Assembly (NCBI GenBank): GCA_010094025.1
Contig: ML991814.1
Location: 186,001-250,000, forward strand
Direction of reading: 5' to 3'
DNA length: 64,000 nucleotides
Source of the DNA: Viridothelium virens
Lineage: Eukaryota > Ascomycota > Dothideomycetes > Trypetheliales > Trypetheliaceae
The notes under the pieces were generated by a model. The model ran no database searches and was not told the DNA's origin. It was given only the letters and a program-made list of their open reading frames with translations. Position 1 is the first letter of the stretch. Every line of letters begins with the position of its first letter. The translations under genes were made by a program, and so were the position numbers. This document shows, piece by piece, positions 22,293 to 33,765 of the stretch.

Positions 22293-22975
22293 TTTTAATC
22301 AGTTGCCAGCTCTTACGATGCATGCCAGCAGGAACCAGCCGTTGTCCAAGAGGCAGTTTGCAATTGTAAGCCTTTTTTGCTCCTATGACCCACTCAAGAA
22401 TGTACAATCCGTGGAGTCGCCCTAAATTAGATTATGCTCCGAACCCTCACGGGAAACGGCAAGATATCAATACAGGACAGCATGCAAAAGTCTGCCATGG
22501 GGTACATCAAGTCCAGCGGCCCGTCTCAGAACACATTACGTTGTATCTTCGGGTGTAGTTGTATCGCGACGCAGAGTGATAAGGACTTAGCATGTGTTGG
22601 CGGATTCTAGAGCCATGACCTAGAACGTGGCTTGATCCTAGTCCACCATCGGTCAGCCATTTCAAGATTTTCAACCTCCGCGGGGACTGTTCACGTAATG
22701 CAGTGGAGAAGCCAATCGTCGTTCGTGTTGAGTACACTCAATGTTTCCATCCTGGCTTTGCACGCGACGGTAGGATTACGCGTCGACGTCAGATCTGGGA
22801 TGCATTCAAGGCTACGATCCGCTTCTGCGTACATAGATAGGATGCTGACATTCCCCAAATCAACCTAGTGAAGATCGATTGATCGTCCTGTCCAAAAGTC
22901 ACTGAGAAGTTTGACAGTTTGCACATTACCTATCTACCTAGAGCATGCAATGGTTTTCTATCTACGTGAAATCTA
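22293..22975. other. intergenic region
   Basis: 683 bp between the TOK channel start and the ETF alpha stop. It contains the channel promoter and the ETF alpha 3' UTR. The minus-strand frame 22222-22407 overlapping the channel start is a shadow. Confidence 0.4.
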
Positions 22976-24137
22976 CTACTTTAGTTTCTCCGTAAGTTCA
23001 GGCACTTTCTCAAACAAGTCTCCGACCAGACCGACATCCGCGACCTGGAAGATGGGAGCATCGGCATCCTTGTTAATGCATGCAATGACCTTGCTATCCT
23101 TCATACCTGCGAGATGCTGTATCGCTCCTGAGATACCAGCACAGAGATACAGCTGAGGAGCAACATTCTTTCCTGTCTGTCCAACTTGTAAGCTGTTATC
23201 CGCGAACCCGCTATCCACAGCCGCTCTGGAAGCACCAATGGCCGCGTTCATAGCGTCAGCCAAGGGAGGTATAAGCTTATCAAATTGTTCTTTCGATTTA
23301 AGGCCTCTGCCACCAGAGACCACCTTGTCTGCCGTAGCAAGGTCTGGTCGATCTGACTTTGCGAGGTTCTCTGATATCCATTCTGTTGAGCATTCTGCTT
23401 TCGGATCGACACCTTCCTCAACTGCTCCAGATCCCCCCTCCGTTTCTGGAGCTGGAAATGCTGTGCCTCGTACTGTTATTATCTTGGTGTCATCGGACGT
23501 CTGGACTGTGAGAATGGCGTTGCCGGCATAGATTGGTCGAACGAAAGCTGCCAGCATTGCGTCAGTGGACCCAGTTTGAGCCTGATTTCCCCAACATACT
23601 TACTGTCTTCCCCTCCGACTTCAATGATGTCAGAGACCTGTTGCGTATCTAGAAGGGCGGCAACTCGAGGCATCAAGTTCTTGCCAAACGCCGAATGACC
23701 AGCCAAGACATGACTAAATCCGCCCTTCTTAATGTTCTCAACGAGTAGGGGAGCAAAGTTCTCGGGAAGACCCTAAATCAAAACTTGATTTAGCAACGAA
23801 TATACCCTTATAATCCTATCGACGTGGGCCGCACCTTGTCGTATGCCCCGTTGTCCACAAATATCACTTTCTCTAGGCCTTTGACCTTTGCTGCCTCTTC
23901 GGCCACGGCTTTGGTGCCACTTCCTGCAACGAATCCCGTCACAGATCCTCCGAGCTTCTGGGCTGCTGATACGGCGGCTAGGGAGGAGACATTGAGCTTC
24001 CCTTCCCGCTGCTCGAGAACCGCTAATGTGGATAATAGTCGAGATACGGAGGAATGGCGGTTCAACGGGATCGGTCCATTCCGCCGTAGAAGAGACCGAA
24101 CTGAGCGGACACTCGCCCCTCGACTCGCCGCAAACAT
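22976..24137 (-). CDS. electron transfer flavoprotein subunit alpha, mitochondrial
   Basis: Three exons: 24137-23835, 23772-23604 and 23547-22976, giving 347 aa, the usual length for ETF alpha. The N-terminus [19 protein letters not shown] is an Arg-rich mitochondrial presequence. Then come [34 protein letters not shown] and [20 protein letters not shown]. The exon 2/3 junction gives [15 protein letters not shown], the classic ETFA block. The FAD-binding region contains [27 protein letters not shown] and [16 protein letters not shown]. With the beta subunit it passes electrons from acyl-CoA and other dehydrogenases to ETF-ubiquinone oxidoreductase. An in-frame ATG at 24197 would add 20 residues without a better presequence, so 24137 is chosen. 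Confidence 0.93.
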
Positions 24138-24505
24138 TATGTGTCTAGCCAAGTGCCAGACTAGTGAAGGAGAGATGCATGGAGAAGATGGAAGCAATTC
24201 CCCACTATGAATGATGTGACCGAGGCTAGCCGGACGGCAGCCACAATAAACCGCTTACGTAAGGAGCTCAGCCTCCGAAGAGCAGCGCAGGAACGCGACG
24301 AGGAGCTTGACCTGCACCACCACGCGCCTCCATCACAACTATCCCATCCCACTATTGCGCTATCCCACCATCTTTTCCCATCCAACACCCTCAACTTGAC
24401 AGAGTTTGACGCGCTTGCGTCCGTCTGCGCCAATCACACTGAATGCGCTCTTTCCACGCTTGATTTCTGCAGACGCAGCTTCTATCAAATTAATCTCCAG
24501 CCGCA
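24138..24505. promoter_or_regulatory. shared divergent promoter of ETF alpha and SWI3/RSC8 genes
   Basis: 368 bp lie between two outward-facing ATGs. A CCAAT pentamer occurs near 24430. The open frame that crosses this interval on the plus strand joins the SWI3 exon-2 frame only by reading through its first intron, so it is not used as a start. Confidence 0.45.
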
Positions 24506-26926
24506 ATGGCGGAGCCCATCCCTGGTGGAGAGATGGATCCGAACACTGCGCAACCTCTGGACACTGCCACTGATGAAGCCGTACATGCTTCTACGGTCGA
24601 GCAGTCGGCCCCGCCAGCAGGTAGGTGACGGACGCTTCACATGCGCAGGGTTGGGGAAGCATATTAACATCAATGCTGTCTCTATAGACCCAGATACATC
24701 AATGGTAGAGGAAAAGGAAGATTCCGCAGCTCCACCCATCAAAAAATCACCACACGACACCTCTACATCAACTCCTGCAGTCATATCCGATAACCCAATG
24801 GATGCTCCACCCGAGCCACCAGCCGAAGTCGATGCTGCGGATGGCATCGCAGACGAAGATATGGGAGGCATGGATGATGAGACGAAAAAGGAAGAAGGCG
24901 CTGATAAGGATGCTCCTGAGGCGGGCGAGGGTGCAGCAGATCGCCAACCTCAGCAGACAAAAGATAGCCTACAGGCGTCAGCACGGTCACATTTGATTCA
25001 ACAAACGCATCAGATCATCCTGCCTAGTTATAGCGCATGGTTCGACATGAACACCATACACAACCTGGAGAGGAAGGCACTCCCTGAATTTTTCAACGAG
25101 CGAAACCGGAGTAAGACCCCGGCTGTATACAAGGACTACCGGGATTTTATGGTCAATACCTACCGTTTAAACCCTGCAGAATATCTCACGGTTACGGCCT
25201 GTCGGCGGAACCTGGCTGGCGATGTTTGCGCAATCATGCGGGTTCATGCTTTCTTAGAGCAGTGGGGATTAATCAATTATCAGGTTTGTAAAGCCGAAAC
25301 AATCACGTACCTTCTGACTAAACTTACTAGATCGATCCTGATACTCGACCATCTACTACAGGACCCCCATTTACAGGTCATTTCAAGATCATTGCAGACA
25401 CACCACGGGGTCTCCAGGCACACCAACCAGCGCCGCATTCTTACGTTTCTCAGGGCCGTCCTCTCACCGCTACCGAGCGGCTAGCAAATACTCCAGCTCC
25501 CTCGAAGTCGGAACTGAACCTTGAAATACGTCGAAATATCTATGAGGGGAATGGAAAGGAAGTCACCCCTTCAGAGAAAGAGAAGCCAGCCAATGGGGAC
25601 ACCACCGCGGATGGAGAAACCACATCGAAAGACTTGACAGAATCACTGAAACAGCCGGGCAAGCAATTCTTTTGTTATGCTTGTGGAGTGGACTGCACAC
25701 GAGTGCGCTACCATTACTCGAAATCGATAGAAGCCGGTCAGGGGAAGACTCCCACAACTGTCAAATACGACCTTTGTCCGGTAGACTTCTTGGAGTGTCG
25801 GTTCCCCTCAAATACTGTGGCAGCCGAGTATACTCGTCTTGAGAATGACAGATATTCGACGGTTCCTGACAAGGACGCGCCATGGACTGACGCAGAGACT
25901 CTTGCTCTACTCGAAGCTCTAGATGCCGGGCCTAATGACAATTGGGACAAGATTGCTGATGCTGTTGGAACAAGGACGACCGAAGAATGCATTCTCAAAT
26001 TCCTACAAATGGAGATCGAAGACCCCTACCTCGAGAACGACGCCAGCAACGAACCCAGCGGCAGTCTCGCCTACCTCAGCAACGGCCGCATCCCAATAAC
26101 CCAATCCGACAACCCCGTCCTCTCCGTCCTCAGCTTCCTCGCCGGTCTCGCCGACCCAACCACCACCGCCGCAGCCGCCGGCAAGAGCGCTGAAGAAATG
26201 CGCCGCAACATGCGCGAGCGCCTCGAAAAAGGCGCCTTCCCCCACCCCAACGACAGCTCCACCAACACCGCAGACAAGGGCAAAGAGAAGGAAAGCAGCG
26301 CCTCTGGCGACCCCATCAAAACCGAGTCCGCACCCCCCGCCACCGCCGTCACCGACGCCATGGACATCGACCACGCTCGCTCCTCCCACGAACCCACCAG
26401 CACCACCGCCCTCGCGACCACCTCCCCCTCCTCCACCAAAGACGCACCAACAACAAGCCACAACCCCAACCCGATCGCCAGCACGGCGCTCGCCCTCGGC
26501 GGCGCCCGCGCCTCCGCCCTCGCATCCCACCAAGAGCGGCGCCTCACGCGCCTCGTCTCGCAATGCAACAACCTGCAGACGCAAAAACTCGAGCTCAAGC
26601 TGCAGCAATTTGCGGACATGGAGGCGATGCTGCAAGCCGAGCGGCGCGACCTCGAGCGCCGTCGGCAGCAGCTGTTTCTCGATCGGCTGGCGTTCAAGCA
26701 GCGCATGGTGGCGGTGGAGGAGGCGATGCAGCGCGCGTGGAGTGTGGGTGGGGAGGAGGGTGCGAGGTTGGCGAAGGAGGTTGTGGGGGGTGTTTGGCCG
26801 GCGGAGAGGATGGGGATGAGTGTTGCGGCGAGGACGGGGGCGGGGAGTACGGGGAGTGGAGGGGAGGGGGCGGAGGTGAAGCCGGTGGGGGAGGGGACGC
26901 CGGGGTATCAGAGTTTGAGGATTTGA
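24506..26926 (+). CDS. RSC8: SWI3/RSC8-type subunit of SWI/SNF-family chromatin remodeller
   Basis: Three exons: 24506-24620, 24688-25283 and 25331-26926, giving 768 aa. The start [13 protein letters not shown] follows an A-rich context. After an acidic linker comes a SWIRM domain ([20 protein letters not shown], then [20 protein letters not shown] and [21 protein letters not shown] across intron 2). A Cys/His segment ([11 protein letters not shown]...[16 protein letters not shown]) resembles the ZZ-like finger of this family. The SANT domain is [20 protein letters not shown] through [15 protein letters not shown], followed directly by IEDPYLE. The end has a coiled coil ([20 protein letters not shown]...). 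The order SWIRM-finger-SANT-coiled coil is that of SMARCC/Swi3/Rsc8. Which complex it serves cannot be told from this window. Confidence 0.92.
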
Positions 26927-27503
26927 GGAGAGGGGTTTTTGCGCTGGAAAGGGGGGCATTACTATTATCGTGAAGGTGTGAGCTGGGCGTTTGGCGGAAC
27001 CAGGGCACATTTTTCATGAGTGATGGACTAAGTGTGGTAGGACTAGTCGAGTTTCTAGCGGCTGTCTGTCTCCCTTGGCTTCTGGTGTTTCCACCTGGTA
27101 GATGGAGCGAGAAAAAAGGAACTAGGCTGCCCATTGCTCCATATTGTAGGCTTAATTAAAGAATCAAGACGATTTGAGAGTAATTTTCTTGTCCTTTCTA
27201 TCATTTGATTACCATACGGTGTGATTCCCGCGCCTGCACGATAACCGCAACGACAACGGCTTGGTGGATGAGGGTGAACGGGCTATAGAAGGCCTGGAAC
27301 TGCCTGGGAAAGAGTGTTGAGACATTTCCGCTCCTGTTGAAGGCTCGGTCAACGAGCTGTGATTCACTTTCTCACCCCGATACACTACTTCCAGCGCCAT
27401 ATCCCTCCCTGTCTATATGATGGTATACGGTGTAGGAAAAACGCTTCCGCCGTAGTTTTAGTTAGCACTATTTCACATAAGAGAGTTTTGAAATGAGAAT
27501 CCC
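26927..27503. other. intergenic, convergent 3' region
   Basis: 577 bp between the stop of the SWI3/RSC8 gene and that of the FAD monooxygenase. It holds both 3' UTRs, and no other feature is recognised. Confidence 0.4.
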
Positions 27504-29140
27504 CTAATTGGCAGCCGCGACCTTGGCAGTACCGTGCCTGGCAATTGTGCTGTTCTGCATCATCTCAAAATTGTGGAACGCAACCGCTTGCTTGTAGGAG
27601 ACATCAATTTCTCTCCTCCCACGCTCCAGCACCTCAGCATCGTAAGCATCAACAGCCTCACTCAACGATTTCTTGCCCTCAACCGCGCTGGTGATGGCCT
27701 TGATGTAGTAAGAAGCATCTTCGAGGGCGTTGTTAAGTCCTTGTCCACGGTCTACAGAAGAGGTGAATTTGTTAGTGAAAGAGCAATTATCGGTGATGAA
27801 AGAGAAGCTTGGGGTGGTAACTTACAGGGAGCCATAGGATGTGCCGCATCACCTGCAAGCGTGATACGTCCACCGTGGTTATCCCATTTCTCGGGCTTAG
27901 GCCAGTGCGTGAGATGATCGGGGTGGATCCATGTATCTTCCTTGACCCACGCGGAGGCAGATTTGAAGGGCTCGCAGAGCTGCTGTCCTAGTTCCTTGAA
28001 GACACGGTGACGCTCTTCATTGGTGTCAGGGGTGGATCCACCCCACTTGGAATAGAGCATCTGGAAAACGACGCTCTCTGGCTTGTCGGATTCCTTGACA
28101 TTTGCAATGTTGATGAAAGCAAGCATGGGTTGATCGGGATGGACGCCTATCTAGTAAGATTGAATGTTAGTAAGTCTGTCTAAATCGGGTAAGCGTTTCG
28201 AAGAATGCTTACCAAAAGCCAAGGGTGCTCGAAGCTTCGGATGAATTTCGCTTGCTCGCGTGTGAATTGTTGCGTAAGATTCTGCGTACTATTAGCCATT
28301 TCCTGAGTCGATAGATGGGTCTCACATACAAAGATAGTGACTGGTACATGCTCCAGATTGATCTTCTCTGGAGAAAGCACGGCCTCTCGAACTTTACTGT
28401 GGACTTTAGAATGTTAGCGAGGCTCTATGATAAGACAGCTCATTTAAATTTGCCTGCAGGAGCCGCTGGTCTTTCCCGAATCAAGAAGTGATCGAGACGA
28501 AAGTGTACTTACCACTATCGCAGCCAATGACGACGTTACCCTCGGCGGTGGTTCCGTCCTCAAAATAGGCCGTGATCTTGTCTCCATGGTCATCGAGCTT
28601 CAGGAACTTCTTGCCATACTGCACATCGATGTCCGTGGAAAGCAATAACCTCAGCTTCGTCCGGCTAACCCTCCTCACTGTCTCACTCGGGACTTTCACG
28701 ACAAGCTCTCCTGTCTTTCCATTCTTGATGGGGATGAAGTGGTCTTGCTCCTCGGTCATTTTGGCGTTTGGATCGTTCTGCGTCGTCCAGACATTGTCCT
28801 GGAGCTTTTGCGGCCAGTGGTCAATGTAATTTGAGCCCCAGTGGAAACCCATACTCCACTCTCGCTGCCAGTTAACATATTTTCCGACATCTTGACGCTC
28901 GAAGACGGTGAAAGGAATGCCATGCTAACAATGGAAAGTCAATGAGACGCGCCACTCGGTACCAGAGAAATGATTGGGTGTTGTACCGTTTTAAGGCCCT
29001 GAGCAACAGACAACCCAGTGGTCCCTAATTTTGTCAGCTTGAAGGCACCAGTTCCTTGACTCTCATTCGAGCTCACCTGCGCCAATAATCAGCACATGGA
29101 AGTTTTCCTTTTTTGTCCCGTTTGTGGTTGATCCATTCAT
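27504..29140 (-). CDS. FAD-dependent aromatic-type monooxygenase
   Basis: Six exons: 29140-29077, 29024-28987, 28924-28513, 28403-28213, 28150-27826 and 27751-27504, giving 425 aa. All phases agree. The first junction builds the FAD Rossmann motif HVLIIGAGTTGLSVAQGLK, followed by HGIPFTVFERQD. The middle has VSRTKLRLLL and NVVIGCDSGVHSKVREAV, corresponding to the family DG motif but with Ser where Asp is usual. The C-terminal FAD/ribityl motif is ITLAGDAAHPMAPYRGQGLN, then LEDASYYIKAI. This is the class A flavoprotein hydroxylase fold (salicylate hydroxylase/UbiH-like), which hydroxylates using NAD(P)H and O2. The substrate is unknown. No biosynthetic partners lie beside it, so it is not obviously part of a gene cluster. 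Confidence 0.85.
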
Positions 29141-31039
29141 GGTTGCTACGTTGGTGTGTAGGGGTGCTTTGATGACGATAGGTGAATGTCAAGTGATATG
29201 GAGCTTCAAGAGCTTACGGAGAATTGACAAGGTCAAAGGCCAGTGAGAATGTACAACTCCACTACAGCTGCCCAGAAAGAGATGCCTTTATATCATATCT
29301 TAGTACGCAGCCCCACCACATCATGACGGAATCCTTTGGGTGCATGGGTCGCGCACCTCGAATTTGAACCATGCCGCAAAGATCCGCATTGCTGCAGTAA
29401 GACCTACTGTTGCAGGGTATGGTGTTGCCGAGTCATTGGGCAGCCTACTTGCCTACCTGGGTCCAGCGATATTACGTCTCGTCGAACTTAGGTGAGATTC
29501 GCAGATTCACAGAATGTCCAAACAGTATGCGAAATGATCTTCAATCTTGTGCGAAGAGAAGGGAAGTTTGAATCCTTACGTTCGCATGAGTTCGCATGAT
29601 TTGGCGTTCCGTGCCACTGATCCAGGCTTCCTCATGGCTTCCTCATGGCTTTCACCCCAGTCGTGACGGACAAGCGGGCACTAGTTAGTGTGTTGTAACT
29701 AATGCACATCTTCATGATGGGCGATCGACGACTAGTATAGTGTAACTAGGTAACTAGTGAACTTTGTCAATTGGATTGCTGGTTAGGACTGAATGCTCGA
29801 GGCGCTTCGGACCCCGAGATAGGACAAAGGCACAGCATGCGGATGCAGTATTGAGATCCATGTCTTTGGAGGTCAATAATTGCTCACACAAGACATTTTC
29901 CAGCAGGGTGAATGCGGTCGGGGAAGAGGCAAGAGAGGACAGGGTGGATTGGTGGTCGGACCACTGGCACGTACGTTGGAGCTGGAAGAGTAACACCGAG
30001 TAAGGTGGAACTACGTACTCCGCAGAGCGAGTGCTGCCCTGAATGGGTTGCACTGCATGCTTTGCCTTACCTAAGTTAACTTCGCGATGCTTGCCGCCAC
30101 GCGACATGGTTGTCCGGATGCCGCACTCCGAGACGAGGCTAGGCTTGACTTTCAAGGTTGCTATCTTCTTTAAAGCAAGCCCGCTCAACGGAAAGTACAT
30201 ATGGATGGGGTCTATCTTAACCCGAGAGCGTGGTTCCGAAAGGCCATGTGGTTATGCTTCAAGATACGAAGTACGAGATGCAGGAACCGTCGCGTGCTTC
30301 TCGCAGGAATGGGGCTCTGATAGACTCTGCAACACACCCTCTGCTCTACGTACGGGAGACAGAAAGGCGCAATGATGCGCCTTCGGATTTTGTTTCGGGG
30401 CTCTGGGGCCCCCGAAATCGGGCAAGATCAACGACTAAGTGGAAGACTCCAAAGTCTCCGATCTCCAGGTCCACGGTGCCGTGGTTTCTGGTCTGCTGAG
30501 AACTCAAAAGACCTTGAAGCTCGACTTTGCGTCACCGCGCTAAATGTCGTGAGCATGGAGAGAATAAGGTAACTTGGCATTCTTAGGTGGCTGTAGATCT
30601 GCTAGATCAGGCAGGGTTCATTCATGTAATAATACTCCGTAGCAAGCGAAAAACCTTCTAGCCAGAGTCGACCGGAGCTATCTCCGTGCTGCCGCTTTAC
30701 CAGATTCGCCTCCAGATCCAGAAAGTGGGAGGCTTCGTAGGGTATACCAAAAAAGTAAAGAGTGTATATAGCAGCCAGGGCACGCATAAACAAACTTGAA
30801 GATCCAGTCTGCTCTTCGGTCGGCTCCCGAGCATCTCCTGTATCCATCTCCAACACTGTCATCACTTGCTTCTATCCCTCAAGGTTACGAGGCTTTACTC
30901 CAAGGTTAAACTTCACCGCAACTCACAAGTCGGGTGGAATCAAATGCCGAGCACCTAACGTCGTCGGAGTATGTACGGCATCTGTCTGACAGGTGCAGTA
31001 GACACCGAACCCGAGCCCTTCTAAATGGACTTACCATTT
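29141..31039. other. gene-poor interval upstream of the tandem repeat
   Basis: About 1.9 kb holding the monooxygenase promoter and otherwise only short open frames (87-148 codons) without recognisable domains. A short direct duplication (ttcctcatggc twice) lies near 29630. No mobile element ends were seen. Confidence 0.4.
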
Positions 31040-31612
31040 GTGGAAAGAAGTCGACTGAAGGAATCCGGTGAGGTAATCAACTACCTATTTCTAATGCTCG
31101 TGGTGAACGATACGCATCTACACGTCTGCCTACCTCTAATAATCCGTTTGGGGAAACTCTTCGCAATCTAGTGTCACCGGTGTCGAAGAAAATCGCCGAC
31201 TCGAGGCCAGATAGGGATAGATTAGCTTGTGGAAAGAAGTAGACTGAAGGAATCCGGTGAGGTAATCAACTACTTCTAATGATCGTGGTAAACGATAAAC
31301 GATACGCGTCTACACATCCGCCTACCTCTAATAGCCTGTTTGGGAAAACTCCTCGCAATCCAGTGTCACCGGTGTCGAAGAATCTCGCCGACTCGAGGCC
31401 AGATAGGGATAGATTAGCTTGTGGACAGAAGTAGGCTGAAGGAATCCGGTGAGGTAATCAACTACTTCTAATGATCGTGGTAAACGAGAAACGATAAACG
31501 ATACCCATCTATATATCTGCCTACCTCTAATAACCTAGTCGGGAAAACTCCTCGCAATCCAGTGTCACCGGTGTTGAGGAAACTCGCCGACTCGAGGCTA
31601 GATAGGGATAAT
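31040..31612. repeat. tandem repeat, three copies of ~190 bp
   Basis: Three head-to-tail copies begin near 31041, 31230 and 31422 (periods 189 and 192 bp) at the shared word TGGAAAGAAG or TGGACAGAAG. They end near 31612 at the word GATAGGGATA. The copies differ mainly by C/T and G/A transitions. A 7-bp word (aaacgat-like) occurs once, twice and three times in successive copies (gaacgat; aaacgataaacgat; aaacgagaaacgataaacgat). No coding sequence is shared among the copies. Confidence 0.9.
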
Positions 31613-31910
31613 TGGCGCAAAAAATGCGTGCACTCTATAGTAGCATCTCTGTTATTCACCGGTCTGAGAGATGTAAGATGGATGACTACACATTTCACCT
31701 CGAGTCTTCTAGGTCCATAACTGATCATGTAAGCATTGTTCATGTCTATCTGTGTCGTTCCGAAGCTCTCTAGCGAATGTAGTCGTCATTCAAGCATCAT
31801 TCAAGCATCATTAATTCCACCACTTCCATGCAAATCACATTAGCATCTCGGAGATTCTTGCTGCATCAGACCACCGCCATGACCGCAGTAAAAGTTGTCC
31901 AAGTCCAGTA

Positions 31911-32873
31911 TCACTTCGAGGAACTGGATCCACAAGCTGAGGATGAAACGCGCTGTCCATCCAACCCAATGTTGTTCATTGCAGTCGTGTTGAGACCGGA
32001 GCAGAGTGTGCCTAGGTACCCCTCATCTTCACTGATACTGACGAGAATCTGGATGAAGATGCTCGTAGAATAGTAGATGATTTGCTGCTTGCCTTCCGCA
32101 GGCGTGATTGGGGAGCTAGCATGGTTGCAGAAGATCTGCTGGATCTCTGCTGCGTAGAGGCCCTGCTTGCCGAGATTGGCGCCAAGCGTACTGAATTGCT
32201 TGCAGTAGAGCGAGAGAAATGCGGTCGAGTTGCTTATGCCAACAGCTTCCCACCCATAGAGATTCGAGGCGTCCTGGGCGATCTGTATTTCGGTCTCGGG
32301 CGAACCTCCAGCAGGAATTGATGATGGCACAGGAAAGCCAGCAGCATCACAGACGGCAGTTTGCACCCGTGTAGCATTGAGAGTTGCGCTAGACAACAGC
32401 TCGGCATTCATTGTAGAGCACATGGACTTGAGGAACGCCGTGTTGCCTGGAGCGACGTTGAGAATCTGGGTGGTGAAGATCTCGGAGCTGTAGAATGTGG
32501 CATTAGACGCTGCAGCGGCCGGGTCCGGAGGAGCTCCATCGGCTGAGTCGATGACCTGAGTCCGAGGTAAGCTTTCAAGTTCCATGAGCAAAACACATCA
32601 ACGCAAGATAATTACCGAGCGAATGAGTGCAGTGTTGAGTCCCTCGGCAGCCCAAGTGCCTGAGATCCCAGAGAAGTTGGCACACATGGAGTGCAAGAAA
32701 TCTTGGCTTGGCGCGCCACCGACAAGCTGCCAGGCGAAGAGAAGGGTAGCATTGTCGGTCAATTGCGTGAGTGGGTCGGTGGAGGGAGAAATAGAATCAC
32801 GGCGAAGGGCTCCACCGTGGACACCACTGGCCAAGGCCATGATGCCAGTCAGAAGAAAAGTCAAGAACAACAT
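31911..32873 (-). CDS. secreted protein with four Cys-patterned modules, function unknown
   Basis: Two exons, 32873-32616 and 32555-31911, with a 59-60-nt phase-0 intron, giving 300 aa. The start at 32873 gives a signal peptide (MLFLTFLLTGIMALASGVHG); the upstream in-frame ATG at 33053 would bury it. The mature part has four loosely repeated modules, each with a hydrophobic-aromatic stretch followed by a Cys: FLHSMCANFSG, FLKSMCSTMNAEL...VQTAVCDAAG, FLSLYCKQFSTLG...IQQIFCNHASS and YLGTLCSGLNTT...VSSSACG. Several N-glycosylation sites (NAT, NST, NTT) are present. The tail is CGSSSSK with no GPI signal, so it is probably released. I do not recognise the family. Confidence 0.72.
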
Positions 32874-33765
32874 GATTGTTGAAGCTATGGAACTTCTTGA
32901 AGTTGTTTTAGAGAGTGCTTTGGAAAGTTCTTTGGATCGATCTGATTGTGAAAGAAGAAATTCGGAGGGGAAGTTTGGCGAATGAAGGAGAAGGGAATGA
33001 ATACCTGATATATGAAGGAACTTGTCTCCTAGGTAATTACAAAACCATATCACTCATATGACTGGCCCCACAAAAGAGAGTGTTTTGGGGATTGCTGCCT
33101 ACGACATCATGCTCAGGGTGATATGTGAAGTCGTACTTAGCGCCATTTAACTACCAAAAGGGGAAGGCATTCCAGGAGGGCTCCCGTCTGTAACACAAAG
33201 TCTCAACTGCTCACACAAAAGGGTTAAGTGAGGCCAATTAGCTCTTGGCTGATAATTCGGACCGATCACGTTGGCGGAGAGACACTTCCTTAAACGAATG
33301 AAATTCCGTGCAGCACGCCATCCCATCCATGACTTACAATCCCTTGTGTGACCTTTCCTCGCAGGTATTTCGAGCATTTTCAGGGGCTGAGATGCGAAAA
33401 CCGTCCAGCTTCATCATGGTCAAGGACTGTAGAGCCGAGCTAACTCTTGCACCGCTATCGAAATAAAGATCACTTCCTGTCCGATATCGGGGTAGTACGA
33501 ACGATGTGGGAGAGGTCTTTGTCGCTCACACTCTTTTCAACAATTCTCCACATCAGCGTGACAAACTTGAAACTAAAGAGCACCGCCTACATTTGTGGTG
33601 ACCACTCCTTCGATTCCCTGCTTCTCCAACTCCGCGGAACTTGTGGTCACTGATTCGGAAAGAGATGTTCACTACATCGTTCCCACGTTGCTTTTGGAAC
33701 AAATATCGTAACATAGAATTTTAAGCCATCAGAGCATGAGCATTACTGGACTTGACTTGCATTGC
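32874..33765. other. intergenic region
   Basis: 892 bp between the start of the secreted protein gene and the stop of the Rrn5-like gene. It contains the former's promoter and the latter's 3' UTR. Open frames here are below 80 codons and unrecognised. Confidence 0.4.

Noticed and set aside
24207-24505. Upstream ATG at 24207 as the start of the SWI3/RSC8 gene
   Set aside because: That frame crosses the splice donor at 24621 and differs from the frame of [13 protein letters not shown], which is in phase with exon 2 after splicing.
26003-27010. 335-codon and 211-codon minus-strand frames over the SWI3/RSC8 gene
   Set aside because: They are antisense shadows of a GC-rich exon, with Arg/Pro/Gly-only composition and no domain. 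The sense strand encodes a clear SWI3/RSC8 protein.
29754-30200. 148-codon minus-strand frame in the gene-poor interval
   Set aside because: No recognisable motif, and the plus strand is also open for more than 75 codons in places. There is no support beyond length.
29141-31910. Transposon or secondary-metabolite cluster around the FAD monooxygenase
   Set aside because: No transposase, reverse transcriptase, terminal repeats, PKS/NRPS, transporter or cluster regulator is visible. Only a tandem repeat and short frames are present.
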